NCBI GenBank assembly: GCA_026214975.1
Contig: CM047805.1
Location: 188,543,333 to 188,607,332 of the forward strand
From: Gentiana macrophylla
Taxonomy: Eukaryota > Streptophyta > Magnoliopsida > Gentianales > Gentianaceae
Direction of reading: 5' to 3'
Length of the DNA stretch: 64,000 nucleotides
The notes beneath the pieces are model-generated. The model saw only the letters and a program-made list of their open reading frames with translations. It made no database searches and was not told where the DNA came from. Of the stretch, positions 22,301 to 54,270 are shown piece after piece (position 1 is the stretch's first letter; every line of letters begins with the position of its first letter). The translations under genes and the position numbers were made by a program.

Positions 22301-24010
22301 CCCAATATAGCATCAGATTCCCATGGCCGAAATAACTGCTGCACTTGCTACATGTCAAATGCTCTAGAACCCGGAATAAAGAGATCTGAAACTGTTGAAT
22401 CCGCAGGGATCTCATGCCCTGCAAAAGGTATACGAAATGAAGGTTTTCTATTAGTCCAAGCGTCATGGAAGACATACACCGACTCTCCATCCCCCACTCC
22501 CCATCTCATCCCGTTGAGTAAAAGGTCTCGTCCCTCCAAAATACTGCGCCATAAATAAGACGGTCTAGCCTCTAACCCAGCCGCAAGAATTGTACTATCC
22601 TCGAAGTACTTCGCATGCAATACCCGTGCCGCCAAAGAGCCCAGACTAGTCCAGATTCTCCAGGACAACTTTGCCAACAATGCCAGATTAAAACATTCCA
22701 AGCCACGGAATCCCAGACCCCCCAAGTTCTTCGGCAGACAACAAGTCTCCCAATGTATATTGCGCTTATTCTCAGTATCGCCCAAAAGAAGCCCCCAATA
22801 TCTTGCTCAATTTATCGGATTATAGTGGTGGGCACCTTAAAGCACTGCATAATGTACGTGGGTATGGCATGTAGAGATGATTTGATAAACACCTCCTTCC
22901 CAGTGGGTGAGAGCAATTTATTTTTCCAACCAGCCACCTTCTTGCGAATTTCGTCTCTCAAAAATGAAAACACCCGGCACGTATTCCTCCATATCATATA
23001 AGGCAACCCCAAGTACTTACCCGAACCATCCCCCAAGGGAATCTGTAAAAGATCCGATATCATTCCTGATCCTCCTCCAAAACGTCGTCTGAGAAATAAA
23101 GGTTAGATTTATGAAAAATAATTGCTAGGCCCGAAAGTGACCCATACCTAGAAAATAGCTCCGCCGCCCCATCTAAAAGCTCAAAGAAGGCCATGCAATC
23201 ATCAGCAAAAATTAAATGAGAGATAGAAACCTCCGTCTCCCCGCCAAAGCGGATGCCCCGCAGCTCCCCTCGGTGCACATAATCATCAAGCAAAGCCATG
23301 AAGCCCTCTGCACAGATGATGAAAAGAAAGGGCGACAACGGTTCTCTTTGCCGAATCCCTTTAGTCGACACTACTCTGCTGCTGGGCTTCCCGTTGATCA
23401 ACACCCGATAAGAGACTGTTGTCACACACATCGCGCCTTACATCAATAAAGGATAGAGGAAACGCGTGCGCTCTCCATGACCTCTCCGGAGGTATTGCCA
23501 CTCCACTCTATCAAAAGCCTTCTCCATATCCAGCTTTAGAGCCGCATGATTAGCACACCCCTGCTCCACTGCCTGTAAGGAGTGAACAGTTTCAAAAGCG
23601 ATAATTGCATTGTCTTTGATAAGGCGGCCTGACACATACACGCTTTGGTTCCCCGAGATCACATCCCCGATCACCCTTTTCAGACGGTTAATTATCACCC
23701 GAGAGATAAGTTTATAGATTGAAATACACAAAGCTATCGGTCTGAACTCATTCAATCGTGGGGGTAGCAACATTTGGGATCAGCGATATATAAGTTTCAT
23801 TAAGCTTCCAAAGGGATGCGCCGTTGTTCAGAAAATCCAACACTACCTTCCGAACATCTTCCCTTACTGTGCTCCAGAATTTTTGCAAGAAGTCAACGTG
23901 CTTGCCATCAGGCCCAGGCGACTTCCTTCCCGGCAACTATTTCAGAGCGACACAAATTTCCTCCCTCGTAAAGGCCGCTGCTAGATGCTGCAACTTTAAG
24001 ATAACAATCG
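19387..24010 (-). mobile_element. Degenerate 5'-truncated LINE (L1 type), split by a solo LTR
   Basis: On the minus strand, from high to low coordinates: reverse transcriptase motifs GRKSPGPDG (23930), RPIALC and MEKAFDRVEW (23770-23490), KGIRQREPLSPFLFI (23370), ISHLIFADDCM (23215), and YLGLPYMIWRN then KLLSPTGKEVFIKS (23030-22890). A downstream RT-associated part follows (KNLGGLGFRGLECFNLALLAK, 22745-22670). After the interruption come a zinc-binding part (CFACGETLETVRHVIFEC, about 20260-20210) and an RNase H-like end (VKTNVDAS, about 19870). Frames are shifted or stopped many times, so it is dead. A poly(T) run at about 19386-19399 may be the poly(A) tail on the minus strand. The 5' end stops within RT near 24010, the usual LINE 5' truncation. 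Confidence 0.85.
20425..22175 (+). mobile_element. Solo LTR inserted in the LINE
   Basis: The 1751-bp insert starts (C)GTTGGAAATG and ends ATTTCCTAACA, short inverted ends of the TG...CA type with the first T changed to C. It is flanked by a perfect 5-bp duplication CCCGC at 20420-20424 and 22176-22180. It contains TATAAATAGG at 21801-21810, followed by about 365 bp of leader-like sequence, as in a U3-R-U5 layout. No primer-binding site, gag or pol is present, so it is a single LTR left by recombination. The end GCTGCGTTAAATTGGTGATTTCC resembles plant copia LTR ends. Confidence 0.88.
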
Positions 24011-24639
24011 TATCAGTATATAATTATGTGGGCTTACGATATAATAATAATTAAATATATTTTCAAACTAATGGGGCCATCATATTGTTTTGAAATTTTA
24101 TTGATTGATGATCATCCACTCATTTTCCTTCGGACGCGTATTTTTTCAATGACCATTCTTAGAACTATTAAACGGTCACTCACAAACAAAACCATGTTTG
24201 GCTTATTAGTTTCCGTGATTGTTCGTTCGTTTAATTTAACGAATCAAGTTTGAATATAATTACATCACGATAGGTCAATTATTCATCTAACAAATCTTAT
24301 ATAATAATTTTATATAATATTTATAGTTCTTATAATACTTTTTGTAAAGTAATATTTAGATCATCAAGTTGTGCGTGGGATGGATGAAAACTTTTTTTTT
24401 TTGGGAGGGAGGGAGGGGGTCGTGGTGGGTGAATAAGACACAAGGTGATAAGTTCATCTTTGTGTAACAACAAATACCAATGGACGTTTGTAGGCCGAAG
24501 ATATTTGATCCCAGTGCAACTAAGCACTCACATTAATATCTTTCTTGCAATAAAAAGTGACTGATCGACGAGTGACTTAGTTTGCTGAACAAATTAAGCC
24601 GGTGTTGTGACTTGTGAATAAAGTATTGGAACTAAAAAT

Positions 24640-24870
24640 GTTAGATATAAACGGTTTCCTGGAATAGACTTCTGAAAAATACGTGTATCTAGAGCATTGG
24701 TAAGAATATCAGCTAACTGATTATGAGTGTTGACAAGCAAGAGTTTCACTAGTTTGGACTGCACACTTTTCCCTTCAACATGACAGTCTATTTTATTATG
24801 TTTGATTCTTTCATTAAAAACACATTTTTGTGTTATGTGTATTGCATTGATGTTGTCACGAACATATATA
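24640..24870 (-). pseudogene. Ty1/copia RNase H remnant
   Basis: On the minus strand, with broken frames: INAIHITQKCVFNERIKHNKIDCH, broken here by position only, then QSKLVKLLLVNTHNQLADILT. These match the end of copia RNase H (AIHI...VFHERTKHIEVDCH...QLADIFTK) in order. It is an isolated fragment with no LTR nearby. Confidence 0.65.
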
Positions 24871-25297
24871 ATCGCGTCGATTGCGATCTCGGGCGACGGG
24901 GAGGATAATTCTAAAGTTTTTTTGCAATAAAACCAATGTATAGCAGTGTTTTTTTTGTCTCATTGAATACGAAAAAAACACTACTATATATCGCGAAAAA
25001 GACACGATTATACACTTTGCATATGATTAAAAAAAACACTAACATATATCGCAGGATCCTAACACATTAACCTTTAAACTCCTATAAGTAAAGATTTGTA
25101 ACACTACAAACAATGTTTTTGAGCGAAAATAACATTTCAAAACTCATTAATATTCGTTTAGATATATCACTTTAGTAATTACCATGTATTTTTATTTACA
25201 TGATAAAAATTTTATGTTAAATTATTTGATTATTACGTTTGATAGGGGCGAAATTAATTTTTTCGGGGGGCGAAAAAAATACGTGGTACATAATATA
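24870..25297. other. AT-rich spacer
   Basis: No gene is seen. AAAACACTA.TATATATCGCG/AG recurs near 24975 and 25035, and a CACTACAAACAATG at about 25104 resembles the end of a CACTA transposon, but no partner end was found. Confidence 0.3.
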
Positions 25298-25559
25298 CTC
25301 CCTCCGTTCCAAAATAATTGAGGCTGTTGTTAAAATATTTTGTTCCATTTTATGTGATGCAGTACAATTTTCAATGCAACATTTATTGTGTTTTTACTTG
25401 ATTTACCCATATTTATTACATTAAGAGATATAAAAAAGAAGGTCTTATTAATTATATCTAAGGACATTCTAGTCATTTCATTATAAAGTTAATGTATTAA
25501 CCCACTTTCTTAATATGCGTGATTTTGACAACTGCCTCAGATAAATTGAAACAAAAGAG
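25298..25559. mobile_element. Stowaway-type MITE
   Basis: The left end CTCCCTCCGTTCCAAAATAATTGAGGC (25298-25324) and the right end form an imperfect inverted repeat that extends inwards through TGAGGC.GTTGT.AAAAT. TA dinucleotides at 25296-25297 and 25560-25561 are the expected Tc1/mariner target duplication. It is 262 bp with no coding capacity. Confidence 0.85.
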
Positions 25560-25607
25560 TATATAATAGTGTTATTCTCCCGATCCGAGTTGGGCGGGTG
25601 CAAACGA

Positions 25608-25958
25608 CCCTGTTTGGTTTCGGGTTGGATTGGGGTTGAATGGATTCAAGAAAGAGAAAGTAAAATAAAATATAGTGAAATAATGATTATAAAGTTGAAA
25701 TGTTATATTAAAATTTGTGTAGTTGACGAAATGATTGATGAGAGAAATTTTAATGAAATATTATATTGAAAAAGTAATGGTTAAATAATGTAGGAGGTGA
25801 ATAAATTGAATTGATTAATATTATTTTATTTGTTGATGTTGAATGATTGATTGGAGAATTTATAATAAAATAATATAAATAATAATATATTGATAAATAA
25901 GATAGTGATGCAAATAAAATATTAGTTTGGATCCAAATGGATCCGAAACCAAACAAGG
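25608..25958. mobile_element. MITE with CC(C/T)TGTTTGGTTTCGG ends
   Basis: The left end CCCTGTTTGGTTTCGG and the right end CCGAAACCAAACAAGG are inverted repeats with one mismatch in 16 bp, bounding 351 bp of AT-rich DNA. No convincing target duplication was found, so the superfamily (hAT or PIF/Harbinger) is left open. Confidence 0.7.
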
Positions 25959-26010
25959 CGGGGAATCAGGGAATCGGTTTTCCCTCCAAAAACAATCCCT
26001 CCAAAACACG

Positions 26011-26173
26011 GGAAATTTTTAGGTGACGACGTCACACGTGCGTAAAGTGGCGTCTCAATCTGCGGATTAGAATCACACACCACACAAACAATTATGCGAC
26101 TCTCGATCGCGCTACCGAGATTGAGATTGCGCGGTATGTGATTTATTCGTGAGTGCGTCACCTAAAAATTTCC
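26011..26173. mobile_element. Mutator-like MITE next to the MCM8 start
   Basis: GGAAATTTTTAGGTGACG and its exact complement bound 163 bp. Both sides carry the same 10 bp, CCAAAACACG (26001-26010 and 26174-26183). Duplications of 9-11 bp are typical of Mutator-like elements. The interior has no reading frame. The right end is about 60 bp before the MCM8 ATG, so the element lies in the promoter or 5' UTR. Confidence 0.85.
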
Positions 26174-26233
26174 CCAAAACACGGGGGACCGTTGTAGAGA
26201 TTAGAGGATTAGACGCCGGACGGCGACAAAACA

Positions 26234-46491
<20,258 letters not shown>

Positions 46492-47443
46492 AGTCGGGAT
46501 AGCCAATTCAGATGGGGTTAGTCTGAATCTTTTACTTTGGAGTTGATTTGTCATTGTTGGGCAATAATGCTCATAATGCCCTGTTACGGCTGATGGGTGC
46601 TCTGCATCAACGTTTATTTGCCAAGTAAACATGATTTGATTGATTGTCATCGACTTTCAAACTATATCCTTCCATTTTGTAAAGCAATATTCTCTAATGA
46701 TAAGCTTTCCTTATTAAGGTTTTGATTGATTGATTGATTGATGAAAGAGAGTTATCCTTCACTCTTCTGCTGAATAGGGTATGGGTTTTTTACCGCATTT
46801 TTAAGTCAACTATTGAGTTGTTCTATTGCATCTTGTTTCTTTGTTGCTTTACAAATTATTTCCACCACTTTAATTCAAAGGATTTACATACATGAATAAA
46901 GCGATAGTATCGTCATCCCAAACTGGAACTCCCACCGCATTGGTGGCCATCTCAACCGTTGATTCTAGTTCATCCTTTGCTAATGATGAGGGCAAATGGA
47001 AGACGAGTCTTGTTAAGTGAAGTGTAGAAAGGAGGATACACGATGAGGGAGGGTGGGGCATTCTTTTCTTCAAAACTGGGAGGAAAGGGTTTAGTAACCA
47101 AAAGCAGTAGGAGAGCATTCTGTTTATAAGATTTTGAAGCAAACAACCATATGCATCTCATGTTCCCATAATTGAAAAGATGGCTTAATACAACCAACAC
47201 CATAATACGGGATACTAGGCAAAGCCAATTCCAGCATTGATAAATCAATGCAGGAACAAATGGTCAGTAAATGCATGCTCTTTGAAGGCCATCAATATTT
47301 CCTAAGCAGGGTAAACTAGTAAAATTCACTTGAAGTTCAAACAAGTCAATCAAAAGTACATTGGTTCATAATTTTCAACTCAAAACAAGCAATTAAAACA
47401 TCCCATGAAGTCTCCAGCACATATCAAAGTAACATCCTTTAGC
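46492..47443. other. Convergent intergenic region, MCM8/RPL38
   Basis: It holds the 3' flanks of both genes. GATTGATTGATTGATT at about 46725-46742 is a short tandem repeat. A minus-strand open stretch at 46870-47250 has no recognised domain and is probably repeat debris. Confidence 0.5.
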
Positions 47444-48909
47444 TCAAAGATCTTGCACACTCAAGCCTGCAAGAACCAAAAAAAATGTAAGTATATCGAA
47501 ATAACAAGTAAATACTCTCATTGTCGTAGACTTGTCTTCAAATGATAGCTCGGATCCTGTGCAGTGTACAACATCGTAGCATAAAACGACGCCTTTTTGA
47601 TGAACTGTGATCACAGCACGGTATTGTACACAACAGAGAATCCGAGCTTTTAACCACCCGCCCATCACAGTTGCCAGGTGTGTAACTTAGTTTTCAACTC
47701 AGAAAACCCAAAAGAAACCGAGCCATCAAATGTTTAACCATCATACACCATTTTCAAACAGTTCATTGCAGTTTGTTCTCAAACACTTAAAACAGAGCTG
47801 TTTCCAGCTTGTACAAGATTTAAGCATATCAGATTTTGCTTGCATCAAAGAATTGACAGTTAGAAGTTAAAAAGAGTTAATTGCAACAAGCTTATGATAA
47901 CGGGTGTAAGGTACAGTACGGCGTCATACATTTAAGACTAAGAAGGCGTACACTAAATACAGTAATAAAAAAGGATGGTAACATGTTGGGCATAAGATAT
48001 GACAAACCTGGGGGGAGAGATTGCTTCAATTTGTCAGCCTTCTCAGAGTCGTTCACACAGAGTGTGTAAAGATACTTTGAACACCGAACCTTGAATTTAA
48101 CAGCATCTTTGCTTCTCTTGATCTTCACAGAGCGTGCATCTTTCCTTCGAGCAGTCAGAAGGAAATCCTTAATGTCATGAATTTGCTTCGGCTAAGCAGT
48201 AAGCAACAGAAAACATAACATAATTAATATCTACTACACATGTGTTGAAACACCAATAGAAAGCCCACATGCACAGAATAAGGCATTCACCATAGCAAGA
48301 TTGAAGGCAAGCACAAATAAATCCATCCATACAACATTAGACATTTTTGCAACTTTTGAAAAGGGCTCAATGGAAAACCACATTCCAGTTTAAAATGTTG
48401 TAGTAATCTGCTGGGAAAGTAAACTACCCGAACAGACTTAAGTTGTCACTGCCATTCAAGATAAGATACCTATCAAATACTTCTTTCATATATGTAAGAG
48501 TGATAAAGGCCTTGTTTATATGTATCAACACGAGCAAAGTCGCAAGCTTTATAGCCTGGCTGTGCTTTCAACACGAATACGAATCCTCTACAATCCACAA
48601 TACTGTAGTGTGACTTCTGGAAGCTGAAAACGATGTCGTTTTGAAGCTAGTTCTCCACAAGTCACAACATGGTGTCGTGGCTACAGAGGATCAAAACGCC
48701 TTTCAACTCGTCCACATTCCGTTACCGAAAAACTGCAAGAGCTTCCTTAATAATTCCATTCTTATAATGCACTCCTGTACCGATCTTACTAATTACGGTA
48801 AACCTGAAGAAAGCCTAAAATAACACAATAATAGAACACATCTAGAAAGAAAAAAAAATGAAACTATCATTGACAACTAAGCCACCAATCCCCAGCAAAG
48901 AACACACAC

Positions 48910-48941
<32 letters not shown>

Positions 48942-49218
48942 AAAAGAAAAACAGCAGAGTCCAATACCAAAAGCATATATAGTAGTTATAAACGGAAGAT
49001 AATACATGTAAAACCGTAAATCAAAATTCACATTAGGGTTCATTGGTTAAAAAAGACGAACGGAAATGAAAGAGAGGTCACAGCTAAATGGGTAGAACGC
49101 TAAAAGTTAGTGATTAGACATACAAAAAGAAAAAAAAGCTTTAAAACAATCAACAAAGAAATTAACTGAAAAATGATGCAATTCAAGCAAAGAACGTCGG
49201 AAGAGTAGGTAATACCAT
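47444..49218 (-). CDS. RPL38: 60S ribosomal protein eL38 (L38)
   Basis: Three coding exons: 49218-49216 (the ATG alone), 48191-48008 and 47466-47444. They give 210 bp or 69 residues plus stop, the normal eL38 length. The product reads [33 protein letters not shown], then [14 protein letters not shown] and ends LSVQDL. It is a structural protein of the large cytosolic ribosomal subunit. Splitting the start codon from the body by a long first intron (about 1 kb here) is common in plant RPL38 genes. The gene is convergent with MCM8. It appears intact and expressed, judging from its conserved splice sites and frame. Confidence 0.96.
48910..48940. repeat. Poly(A) tract in RPL38 intron 1
   Basis: About 30 consecutive A on the plus strand (T on the RPL38 sense strand). 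Confidence 0.9.
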
Positions 49219-49286
49219 CTTCGGAATCGGAGCAGAGGAGTACGATTAGCACTTAACCGTTCCGGTGACAAGCAGAAGGTTCGCGG

Positions 49287-49316
49287 CTTTTATAACGAAC
49301 AGCGGAAGAACCCTAG
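49287..49316 (-). promoter_or_regulatory. RPL38 core promoter: TATA box and telo-box-like motif
   Basis: On the minus strand TATAAAAG (49294-49287) lies about 70 bp upstream of the ATG. AACCCTAG, a telo-box-like motif common in ribosomal-protein promoters, is read on the plus strand at about 49310-49317 just upstream. Positions fit a short 5' UTR, but the transcription start is inferred. Confidence 0.5.
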
Positions 49317-49319
49317 TCT

Positions 49320-51209
49320 AACATCACTTCTTACCGAAAGGCGAATCGACTCTCCAACCCGAGTCAAATTTCGGATTAATCGGACAAGTAAGGTTTCGGA
49401 TACCGGAGGTTTTAAAAAAACAAAAAAAAAAACGAATCGAACTGAGTATCAATTGTTTAAGTTTGTGTTCGCTACCAATGAGTTTGAACTGTTTTATTTG
49501 ATAAATGAACTAAATTTATGTTTGAGTTATGTTTATTAATCCTCTCAAAAAAAAAAAAATTATGTTTCTTACTCTTAGTAAGACCAAAAAAAGGAGTCCC
49601 ACAATGGGCCACGACACTATTTCTTCAAAATTGTGCTCCTACTTGTTTGCTTGACAGCTGGTATGATAAGATATATGATAGTTTTTTGAGAATTAGAAGA
49701 GCTTGCCACGTGTTCCCTTACTTGCCACATGGGACCTTCGGGATAGAGGGGGTGCTAATGTATTTTTATTTTTTTCCCTATCCAAAGTAAAAAAAAAAAA
49801 AAAAAAAAAGTTTGGAACCTCCTGTCTCGTTGAAAGGGAAAAAGAAACGGCAGGGAGACGGTTTCCATACCGGAAATTGGAGTTGCATGCCATTAACCGT
49901 CGGTTCTTCACTTTGATTTCTGGTTATTCAATTTGTGTACTTGTCAATACAGATGTATCTGTGTATTCTCATTCTCATTCAAAATCTATCAATGAAGATC
50001 TACAATTTCTTTCTCAAAAATCCTGCCGGCAAGACTTTTGGGGTCATGGTGATGTCAATGTACAGAAGAGGAGGAGCAAGAACCATTGGTTTGCCTAATT
50101 GACTGGATAAAAGAAATTCGGTGCTCTAATCCTATCGTGTAATAGCAGAGAAAGTAATTTTGCTATGGGCTAGACCTAAATAGGTAGGTTTCATTACTAT
50201 TATTCACTCTGTTATCTGTTGGTTAAGAGTAAAATTGTCTAATGGTCTTTCTAACGAATTTACTAATCTAAAATCAGCATAAATATCCCTTACACGTATC
50301 AACCTCCTCTCAAATTCACTGCATTTTCAGGTTTTCACCATTTACTCTCATTGATGGCAAGAAAATTTATTTCATGCATTTATGTTTTCTGCTTATATTT
50401 AATGGCTGATTTTTTGCAGACAATATGCCCAATAAATACCCACAGCAATAACTCCTCTTTGAGCAAGCTATTTACTTTTTTCATCATCTAAAGGTATTAT
50501 TCTTGCCTTTTGTCATTTATTACTGCCTTGCATGTATGTTTCATGTGTTGTTAAAACTCATGACTTGATGTTAAGAAGAGCCGTTGTAAACAGTGCATGA
50601 AACCTAACTATATAGTATAATCTGTAGCTTCTGCATGTTTAATGTGTTAAGTTAGTGTTGTGTTCTTGCCATTTACTGAATTCAGGATCTGTACTACAGA
50701 CCAAAACATGTTCTGCGTTTTTAGAGCCTTTTCTAAGTCTTTAGGCTGCATCTTGATTTTATAGGTTCATATACATGTACTAAAGGCTTCTTCAAATCTT
50801 ACATACATGTTTCTGCAGGGTTTTGTTATCTTTCTTAAAGGCTACAATTTTGTGGTCAAGTCTTGCATTCTTCTTCTTATGGTTTGTGTTGTTTTTCCCC
50901 AGTTATTCCCTTCTGTCTTAGTCCAATACTTGAACCATCTATTAAAAATGCACATTATATATTATACTCAATTACGTATTTCAAAGCTCGAGATTGGCTC
51001 AATTAATTCCAGGCCTGGTGTGAAGTGTTTGAGGTTTCAAATGGCTGCTCTAAAGGCACCTTATTAACATTGTTGTTTTTCCCCTTGTTAGGTTTTGCTT
51101 TACCCTTTTATTTTTTTACCCCTTCCGGCACTATACATAAATAAATGTTCCTTTAGGGTGTTATGTCTGGCCAAACTGATCAATGTGTGTCGAAAACAAC
51201 GGCAAATAA
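49320..51209. other. Non-coding region upstream of RPL38
   Basis: No gene is supported. A poly(A) run lies at about 49789-49809. A 70-bp phrase starting GTTGTTTTTCCCCAGTTATTCC at about 50889 recurs 2 kb downstream. Scattered open frames have no domain. Confidence 0.4.
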
Positions 51210-51542
51210 CGTACACAGTTAAATAGATTAGCTAAGCTTGCTAGGTGGAGGGAAAAAAGGAAAAAGCTAAGAACAAGTTGTAAACAAGAAGGTACAAGAA
51301 CAAGTTCTCGGTGTCTTCACAAGAAAAATAAATCTGAACCATTACGTAAGGAGCATGACAATAATGCTTCTTTCGTAGGCATCAAAACGTCTACTCTGCC
51401 TGTTATTCTATGCAATGTTCCTGATCCAGAAATTGATCAGTTTTTTGCCCATGGTAATTGCCATGGACTTGAACACATTGCTCAACTCTTTGATCCTTGC
51501 CAGGTTGCTTTATCAGATGTAACTCCAATAGATGTTCCTTAA
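51210..51542 (+). pseudogene. Unrecognised open frame without start codon
   Basis: A frame open for 110 codons and ending TAA (51540-51542) encodes a basic stretch (LAKLARWREKRKKLRT) and then a composition that looks like real protein (LPVILCNVPDPEIDQFF, GLEHIAQLFDPC). There is no in-frame ATG and no recognised family. It may be an exon or fragment carried by the putative Helitron. Confidence 0.3.
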
Positions 51543-52960
51543 GAGACTGCATAAATTGTTTTTCCAGATTCTAAGTGATGTTGTTGTTTCCCAAAAAATT
51601 ACTATCAATTTGTGAAGGGGACTGGATCTCTCTTGGCTACTGAATAGGTGTGGTTTGTTCGATAAAAATAGAAATTCAAATTGAGGGGTTTTTCTACCTC
51701 ACACCTAATGTACATGTACATATACATACGCATGCATCTGCACATGGTCATACATATATATACATTACACATACAAACATTAAATTCTAAAAGGCTCAAT
51801 AATGCCAACGAGCATTCGCTTTAAGCTTCAGGATGCTCGAGTTCAACTCAAGTTTGATAGATTCCTATATGAACGAGCCGAACACCCAACTGCTTAGGCA
51901 GATCGTCTCATTTAGACCCTTGTACCTGGGGTTCGTTGCGCCTAAGAACTGAAGGATGATTGAACTTACATTGGTTTGTTTACTGATGTAGTATGAGGAG
52001 GGAATGCAGAAAAACAATGTGTTGTCACTTGAAGCACTTCATCTCAGATACTTTGCTCCAAGAGGGGTAAGATTTTACATGTCAATTTTGTGTGTTTATC
52101 TGGGCAGTTACTATCACATTATCGATGAATAACTCTTTTCGTTTTTGTGGTTTCATCTCTGGCTAGGTTGCGAATTTGCATTCTTTTCCATCGGATTTCC
52201 AATTTTCACACCATTAGTCTTGGTATCGTTTTCCTAATCTATTTTCACAAAAAATATTAATGTTGATATGTGCTTTTCAATTTTCCATCTCAAATAAAAG
52301 CTTAATTTGCTAAATAGATGTCTAATTTTGGCCCCGCCCTTTATATGCCTTAGTGCACACACAAGATATGTCCTTGTTAAATTACCTTCTCAACAATTTT
52401 GGAATCCATACATTTTTGACATTGTTTGTGTGTGCATGTTTAGTTTTCTGGACTATGAATTGTTTGATTTTTATTTCTGATTCTGGTTACATAAAACACT
52501 TTTGCTACATGTTTGTGTGCAGTTATGCGTTGCTGGGAAACAGTTTAAGCATAACAGTGGCTGCTCCACTTCTCAGTTATCTATTGACTACTCATCACTT
52601 ACCATGCAATCACAATCCCTAGCTCGAATATATTGACAGCTACCCCGATTGGATAGATTCTATTGAAGGCCTAGGTTATGAATTAGTAGTGTGTTGCTTT
52701 GTCTTTGTTTCATCAAAAATGATATGTCAATTACATTGTATCATAACATTATGTTATTATATATAAACTATTTGTAGACTATTGATCAATGAAAGGTAGT
52801 ATTTTGTTTGTGCATTTCTGTAAACTATGCCATATCATAGATATGGTAGCTAGCAGGCTGGTTAATTTATGGTTATCTATGTAGTATCGTGTTGTTTTTC
52901 CCCACTTATTCCCTTCTGCATTAGCGCAATATTTTGAACCATTTATTAAAAATCCACGTT
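51543..52960. other. Non-coding body of the putative Helitron
   Basis: No gene is seen. The second copy of the GTTGTTTTTCCCCA(C/G)TTATTCCCTTCTG phrase, followed by TTGAACCATTTATTAAAAAT, lies at about 52889-52958, directly before the 3' terminus. Confidence 0.4.
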
Positions 52961-52973
52961 CTGTAGTGGTCAT

Positions 52974-53005
52974 GCCGTGATTTGCACGGCAAATAGTATC
53001 ACTAG
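52974..53005 (+). mobile_element. Helitron-type 3' terminus (plus strand)
   Basis: The hairpin GCCGTG-ATTTG-CACGGC (52974-52990) is followed after 11 nt by CTAG (53002-53005) and then T. This is the plant Helitron 3' signature and the same type as the one at 10268-10294 on the other strand. The 5' end was not located. Confidence 0.6.
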
Positions 53006-53269
53006 TATTAATATATATTGCTTGAGATAGGGAATAATAAGAATATGAACAGAGACGATCGAGTGTGGGACACGCTAAACTTGCTAAGACAGCATATTCT
53101 TATGAACATATATTAACATTTATGAGATAATTCGTGTTTGTTCGTTTGATAAATGAGTACAAAAACATGTTTGAGTTTTGTTTAATTTGTTTAATAAACA
53201 ACAAAAATGAGCTTATACAAGCCGAATTCGAATCTGTTCGTAAACGACTATGTTCGCTAATGATATACC

Positions 53270-53860
53270 CAAATCGGAATGGGGCCTTGTTCATCTAGAT
53301 TGGGCCTATTATCATGGCCCAATAACGATGACATGGGGCCTCTTTCCCCTCCGTCCGATGTTCGTAAGTCGGGTCCTACCCGCCACCAGTACGCCGGATC
53401 ACGTCCGCTGGTCGTAAGCCGGACTCCTCCTCTCCGTGTGATTTCTACCCATATGGTCAAGCTGATTTCAAGACAAGAAATGTATGAGTCCGTTGTCCGC
53501 TGCCCCCCACTCGCCATGCTTATCGCTCCAACTGGCCAATCCTAACAGCTGGCTAGGCCACTTGTATTACATGCATATTTATCTCTATTATGTACTCTTA
53601 ATTGTCTTGTCATGAACAGTAAACCGACATAGTCTTAGCCTATAAATATGGGATCACAATGTAATAGAAAGGCAACCAAAAACTAATACAAGCAGATACA
53701 CTCTACCAATTTGTTGACTCATTCGGTTGTTCTTCGATTAAACACTTATCCGGCAACTTTGTTCTTGCTCACCACCGAGCTCTCTCCGGAGAAATCACAC
53801 ATAAAACATTATATCCTCAAGATAAACACTGTTACCACAAACCTGATATTCTACGCAACA
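53270..53860 (+). repeat. 5' LTR region of the gypsy element (left limit uncertain)
   Basis: TATAAATA at 53641-53648 is followed by a leader ending GCAACA at 53860. The PBS-like TTGGCTCCGTTACTGGGAA starts at 53865 and resembles TTGGCGCCGTTGCCGGGAA of plant gypsy elements. No second copy is available, so the start is not fixed. Confidence 0.55.
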
Positions 53861-54270
53861 TCAGTTGGCTCCGTTACTGGGAAATTCATCATCATTCAGC
53901 TCTTGGAGATCACTAGCTCCACCGCAAAGACGACTCCACGGTGTCTCAGACGAGGACACCACCACCTTTGATCCGTCGGTCACCGAAGCTTTGATCTTCT
54001 GGGATAATCCAGCCCAGGAGCCACTGCTTTCCTCACCTCAGCAACATACGCAGAGCAGAGGTCATCAAATTCACTGCAAACTCGCACTCAAGTCCATTTT
54101 AATACCCAGGTTGGTTTAAACACTTTCTGTCGGTTTCAGATCTTCAAGTAATAAGAAAGTTTGTTTGTTTAGCTACAAACCACCTGGAAAACATACACCA
54201 CCCACCCTAAATATTTCTAGCTAGAAATACCTAAAACCCTACCCAAAATAACCACAAAATATCCCAAGTC

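Noticed and set aside
25101..25115. CACTACAAACAATG as a CACTA transposon end
   Set aside because: No matching inverted end or 3-bp duplication was found.
46870..47250. Overlapping minus-strand frames between MCM8 and RPL38
   Set aside because: No recognised family, two overlapping frames are equally open, and no splice context is evident.
49703..50098. 131-codon plus-strand frame upstream of RPL38
   Set aside because: It runs through a poly(A) tract (poly-Lys), has no domain, and the opposite strand is equally open in part.
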